Source: Candidatus Gorgonimonas leptogorgiae (lineage in GTDB: Bacteria; Pseudomonadota; Gammaproteobacteria; Pseudomonadales; Endozoicomonadaceae). Taken from it: a stretch of DNA of 9,482 nt. Of this stretch, positions 6,803 to 9,482 are shown one piece after another (positions within the stretch are counted from its first letter, which is position 1; the number at the start of each line of letters is the position of its first letter). The stretch is taken from NCBI GenBank assembly GCA_929200515.1, contig CAKNAD010000102.1:1-9482 (forward strand), written 5' to 3'. The notes below the pieces were generated by a model. The model worked only from the letters and a program-made list of their open reading frames with translations, searched no databases and was not told the origin of the DNA. Made by a program: the position numbers and the translations under genes.

Positions 6803-6848
6803 AATTAAATAAGCAAGAACATTTTTTCTTTGGTGGCTATAATACTTG

Positions 6849-8036
6849 TTACATATCGTTCATAGAATAGCTAAACAGAGGATCGTAGTAGTTATTAATA
6901 AAAAATTTGTTTACCCGTTGCACTAAAGGAAGTGATGATATAACTTTATTATAATTGAAAATAACAAGTTGTGATTCAACTTTATCTGATAGCAATTTTT
7001 CATCTAAAAAAGAATTAATTATAATATTATTGTTTTTATTAATAATAGGTTGACTAATGGCTTTTGCTGGCGGTGGTGTGCTAATCATATTTTTAAGTAT
7101 GTTGCTATTATTGGGAGATATAAAAAAAGCTGGTATGAACAGGCGATTATCCTTTTTTTTAATATCGTTATCTAGAATATTTGAGCTTACTTTATTAAAT
7201 ATAGCTAAATTAATTTTACTGCTTTTAGGTATTGAAGCTAATACCACAAAACTATTGGTGCCAGCGTCATCATTTGCAAGATTTTTTTCTTTGATCGAGC
7301 TACCATAAGCAACATTTTTATAATAACCTATATCTACCATATTGTTGTTTTTAGTGTTTTGTATAAACGATAAAACAAAATAATTATTGTTATTAAATAA
7401 TAAATTCATCTCTAAAGGTTTATTCCAAGTATCTTGGAAATAAATACTGCAAATTGTAAAATTGAATCGTTTATTATTTTGCTGATATTGTTTTATTTGG
7501 GGTAAGATACTTAATACAATGTTATCTTTAGTATGTACTTGTAACCAATTATCAACTTTATTTATTCTATATTTTTTACCTCTTGGCGTAGTAATGAATT
7601 TTTTTATTTTACCATCTTCTGTATATAATAAGCTTCTATATAAATCAACTACTAAACCGTTATAGAACAATCTTTTACCAGTAAAATAATTTTTTGGTGT
7701 TTCATCTACTGGCCAGTCTTCCACGAGGCGTTTAAGAATAGATGATGGGTACTTAATAGATCTATTGACAGTAAGTAGTTTATAATTGGAGTTATAATGT
7801 TTGCTGTCTTGTATAGTTTCTGTTTTTTGTATAGATAAAATAAGGCTATCATTTCGAATTGTGTTTTTATGAGTGTCATCTTTGCTAGTGAGCGTTAAAT
7901 TATTAATCTCCTGAGTTAAATTAGTATTTGATCCATTTGTTATATTAATGTTTTCAATAGAATTCATTGTTAAAGGTGCTGTTTGTATTAGCATCGACAT
8001 TTTTGCTAAAAGAAGAGTTATCAATCCTAGTTTCAT
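6849..8036 (-). CDS. Exported orphan protein, Asn-rich
   Basis: I do not recognise this 395-residue protein. The start MKLGLITLLLAKMSMLIQTA looks like a signal peptide, possibly cut after QTA at residue 20; no lipobox cysteine is present. Residues 20-90 are Asn/Thr/Ser-rich and probably disordered. A more ordered central part runs from about residue 95 (YPSSILKRLVEDWPVDETP) through FYNGLVVDLYRSLLYTEDGKIKKF and RGKKYRINKVDNWLQVHTKD, and seems rich in beta strands. A Pro-rich stretch (STPPPAKAISQP) and an Asn-rich C-terminal third follow. Only one cysteine is evident. There is no clear Shine-Dalgarno before the ATG and only a poor promoter candidate upstream. Repeat copy B lies about 95 bases upstream, and the broken gene copy with repeat copy C lies downstream. 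Exported effector, surface or periplasmic protein are all possible. Confidence 0.7.
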   Translation of the reverse strand: MKLGLITLLLAKMSMLIQTAPLTMNSIENINITNGSNTNLTQEINNLTLTSKDDTHKNTIRNDSLILSIQKTETIQDSKHYNSNYKLLTVNRSIKYPSSILKRLVEDWPVDETPKNYFTGKRLFYNGLVVDLYRSLLYTEDGKIKKFITTPRGKKYRINKVDNWLQVHTKDNIVLSILPQIKQYQQNNKRFNFTICSIYFQDTWNKPLEMNLLFNNNNYFVLSFIQNTKNNNMVDIGYYKNVAYGSSIKEKNLANDDAGTNSFVVLASIPKSSKINLAIFNKVSSNILDNDIKKKDNRLFIPAFFISPNNSNILKNMISTPPPAKAISQPIINKNNNIIINSFLDEKLLSDKVESQLVIFNYNKVISSLPLVQRVNKFFINNYYDPLFSYSMNDM

Positions 8037-8399
8037 ATAGTTAATCGCTTGTAATATTATTATTTATGGTTTTGTTATAGTAGTGCGATATACCCTAGCT
8101 CTAAAGTAGAAGTTAAAGGTAATGCGTCTTTATACAGGTAGCAGATGAAAATTCTAGGTTTCAGGTCTAAGTAAAATGGTTTAATTCAAGGCAAAATACT
8201 GCAAGAATGCAAGTGCATTTCAAAGTGTTTTAACGATGAAGTAAATCTTTTTAATAGCCCCCAGAGGGCAAGGCTTCTAGCTGTTATCCTACGTTAGTAT
8301 TTCTTGATTTAGTCGATACTAAACCTGCGAAACACTGCTTTAGCTAAAAACTTATAATCACTTGCTGAAAACCCGTATTTCTAACTGACACGTATATAT
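8037..8399. other. 363-bp gap between the 395-aa and 257-aa genes
   Basis: It holds the leader of the 395-aa gene (8037-8130, no convincing promoter), repeat copy B (8131-8272), and about 125 bases (8273-8399) in which I recognise nothing. No strong terminator is visible after the 257-aa gene, so read-through towards the 395-aa gene is possible. Confidence 0.6.
8131..8272 (+). repeat. Dispersed repeat, copy B
   Basis: This copy is full-length, like copy A. It starts TATACAGGTAGCAGATG and shares a 21-base identical run with copy A around 8212-8232 (TGCATTTCAAAG continuing into TGTTTTAAC). It ends with the GCCC...GGGC hairpin (8257-8269). It lies between the 257-aa and 395-aa genes. The plus-strand frame that is open in copy A is stopped here at its tenth codon, which argues against a peptide product. 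Confidence 0.8.
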
Positions 8400-9173
8400 T
8401 TATTTAAATACATATTTTTTAGGTACATTAAAAAATGTTGCGTTATTTTTGTCATCATCAGATAAAATAAGATTAAAATCACATAACTCAGTGTGATCAT
8501 TACACCTAAATAATTTATCTAAAATATCATCATTTTTATAAAATTGTATAATATTTATTGTTGAATGTATACAAAACATACTATAACCGCAACCCATGAA
8601 GTCTAAAATAATAGGACATATTAATTCTAAATTACCGCCATATATATAAATAGTACTATCGTTATTCTCATTATATTGTGTTTTATTTTTTATATATGGA
8701 GTATTTTTATCGATGTCAGATGGGATGTTTTTTTGTCTTAATGGATAAAAGTCATTATATGTTTTAGGTATATTAGCAAATACATTCGTGCAGTTATTAC
8801 GTAATGTCTTGAAGCCATTGTTGCTAGAGAAATCTTTTTTAAATAATAAATCATTAGGCAAAATAGCCACTGCTATATTTAGCTTAGTACCAAATTTATC
8901 AGATTTAGGAATCATAAAAAAATTTACTTTTCTTTCTTGTGTTCTAAGTTTAGGATCAATACTATGCGTAATTTTAGTTTGAATATTATATAATTTTTTA
9001 TGCTTATTATCTTTTATAGTTGTTAGTATATTACGAATTTTAGGTGCTATTGTGAATTTATTTACAGAGGATATTTTATGCAAAGAAGTATTTCTAGCTG
9101 TAGTCTCATCTAAGTCGTCGTTATAGTCATTAGCTAACAATAGTGGGTTATTATCTGTTTTACAAAATATCAT
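8400..9173 (-). CDS. Orphan protein with no signal peptide, Cys-containing C-terminus
   Basis: I do not recognise this 257-residue protein. It begins MIFCKTDNNPLLLANDYNDD with no hydrophobic leader, so it is probably cytoplasmic or exported by a signal-independent route. The first 80 residues are polar and basic. A more hydrophobic part begins near NFFMIPKSDKFGTKLNIAVA. The C-terminal third (from GGNLELICPIILDFMGCGYS) carries several cysteines, including FCIHS, FRCNDH and ELCDF; these do not form a regular zinc-finger pattern that I can name. An in-frame TAG lies four codons upstream of the ATG, so the start cannot extend. No Shine-Dalgarno is visible. A near-perfect -10 inside a palindrome at 9221-9241 suggests its own regulated promoter. 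Remains of a second copy of its beginning lie at 6675-6766. Confidence 0.65.
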   Translation of the reverse strand: MIFCKTDNNPLLLANDYNDDLDETTARNTSLHKISSVNKFTIAPKIRNILTTIKDNKHKKLYNIQTKITHSIDPKLRTQERKVNFFMIPKSDKFGTKLNIAVAILPNDLLFKKDFSSNNGFKTLRNNCTNVFANIPKTYNDFYPLRQKNIPSDIDKNTPYIKNKTQYNENNDSTIYIYGGNLELICPIILDFMGCGYSMFCIHSTINIIQFYKNDDILDKLFRCNDHTELCDFNLILSDDDKNNATFFNVPKKYVFK

Positions 9174-9218
9174 AGTAGTAATTGTCTATAGTTATTATAA
9201 TTATTATTTACTATCTTT

Positions 9219-9241
9219 ATTATACACCTATTAGGTGTATA
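9219..9241 (-). promoter_or_regulatory. Palindromic operator candidate overlapping a consensus -10
   Basis: TATACACCTA (9221-9230) and TAGGTGTATA (9232-9241) are perfect inverted repeats around one central base. On the minus strand the palindrome runs into TATAAT (9224-9219), a full -10 match. Transcription would start near 9212, about 39 bases before the ATG of the 257-aa gene. There is no good -35 at 16-18 bases. A dimeric regulator binding here would cover the promoter spacer and -10, so repression, or activation of a weak promoter, is plausible. Confidence 0.45.
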
Positions 9242-9308
9242 GTTTATAATTTAGATGTTTTTTTTGTTTAGAATATCTACAAGGTGATTAAAAGTCAAAT
9301 TCTCTCGG

Positions 9309-9335
9309 TCTGCTATTTAATTGTGTAATAGCAGA
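9309..9335. repeat. Perfect 9-bp inverted repeat
   Basis: TCTGCTATT (9309-9317) and AATAGCAGA (9327-9335) pair perfectly across a nine-base loop. No T-run follows on either strand, so it is not a classical terminator. It may be part of a mobile-element remnant, lying 19 bases from the fold-back repeat. Confidence 0.4.
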
Positions 9336-9436
9336 TTACGCATAAGTATCTCATATACAAGTGGCAGATGAAACCTAGTATTTCCATCTGCCACCTGTAT
9401 AGACCAATTCAATAATTTATATTTACTTTTAGACAT
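9317..9436 (-). pseudogene. Possible IS5-family transposase start, cut by the repeat
   Basis: A 39-codon ORF starts at an ATG at 9436, preceded by AGG nine bases upstream. Its first residues MSKSKYKLLNWS resemble the N-terminus of IS5/IS903-type transposases (pattern K-Y/F-K-x-x-N-W). Directly after Ser12 the sequence becomes fold-back repeat D, and the remaining codons do not continue a transposase. If this reading is right, only the first 12 codons remain here. The identification rests on a very short match. Confidence 0.35.
9354..9401. repeat. Dispersed repeat, fold-back fragment D
   Basis: Two 17-base arms, TATACAAGTGGCAGATG (9354-9370) and its near-complement (9385-9401), match at 16 of 17 positions around a 14-base loop. 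Each arm is the left end of the dispersed repeat. Read on the minus strand from 9401, 32 bases follow copies A and B as far as CTAGGTTTCA, and then the sequence turns back on itself. It is either two opposed, truncated copies or a miniature element with terminal inverted repeats. Confidence 0.7.
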
Positions 9437-9482
9437 GAGTATTTACCTAAAATAAAAATATTTATTTAGCTACCCTTGATAA

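Larger units (their letters stand above)
6340..6848. other. 509-bp gap between metN and the 395-aa gene
   Basis: From left to right this gap holds the metN ribosome binding site and a weak promoter candidate, a 14-bp interrupted palindrome (6516-6529), dispersed repeat copy C (6559-6670), a frameshifted second copy of the beginning of the 257-aa gene (6675-6766), and a probable terminator of the 395-aa gene (6783-6802). No intact gene is seen in it. Confidence 0.7.
9174..9482. other. 309-bp stretch upstream of the 257-aa gene to the window edge
   Basis: It contains the palindromic promoter region (9219-9241), a nine-base-pair hairpin (9309-9335), the fold-back fragment of the dispersed repeat (9354-9401), and a short ORF that may be the beginning of a transposase (9317-9436). 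No complete gene is seen. Confidence 0.6.

Noticed and set aside
7057..7308. 83-codon plus-strand ORF with hydrophobic stretches
   Set aside because: It is antisense to the 395-aa gene; the hydrophobicity comes from complementing Asn/Lys-rich codons.
8788..8982. 64-codon plus-strand ORF
   Set aside because: It is antisense to the 257-aa gene and lacks a ribosome binding site and family features.
3686..9401. CRISPR array formed by the repeated sequences
   Set aside because: The repeats are about 140 bp, widely and irregularly spaced, and separated by genes; there are no short uniform spacers and no cas genes.

Overview
The window is AT-rich (about 30% G+C by eye) and looks like the chromosome of a host-associated gammaproteobacterium. 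The evidence is a complete proteobacterial metN-metI-metQ methionine importer, a short gamma-type DUF445 membrane protein, a haem-binding lipoprotein of the cytochrome c553/c4 kind, and a Fic-motif protein with no signal peptide that resembles an effector. The genus cannot be fixed from the sequence.

Layout. Positions 1-1230 hold two housekeeping-type genes transcribed divergently: a small cytochrome c lipoprotein (minus) and a DUF445 membrane protein (plus). Positions 1279-1851 hold a good sigma70-type promoter and a small secreted orphan protein. Convergent to it (1893-3668, minus) is a large orphan with a textbook Fic catalytic motif near its C-terminus; its likely start is a GTG with a strong ribosome binding site, not the ATG further upstream. 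Positions 3838-6339 (minus) hold the overlapping metN-metI-metQ operon. From 6340 to the right edge lies an accessory region on the minus strand. It contains two orphan genes (395 aa, apparently exported; 257 aa, no signal peptide), copies of a dispersed repeat, a broken second copy of the start of the 257-aa gene, and what may be the first codons of an IS5-family transposase.

The clearest non-gene signal is a dispersed repeat of about 110-140 bp. Copies lie at 3686-3827, 6559-6670 and 8131-8272, all in the same orientation. A fourth, fold-back fragment at 9354-9401 consists of two opposed copies of the element's left end and interrupts the possible transposase start. The repeats sit at nearly every junction between the met operon and the orphan genes, so this looks like a mosaic built by insertion and duplication.

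How the genes work together: MetNIQ forms one ABC importer for methionine, and the cytochrome probably carries electrons on the periplasmic side. The orphan exported proteins and the Fic-like protein are candidate host-interaction factors, but this is inference. No CRISPR array, tRNA or rRNA was seen.
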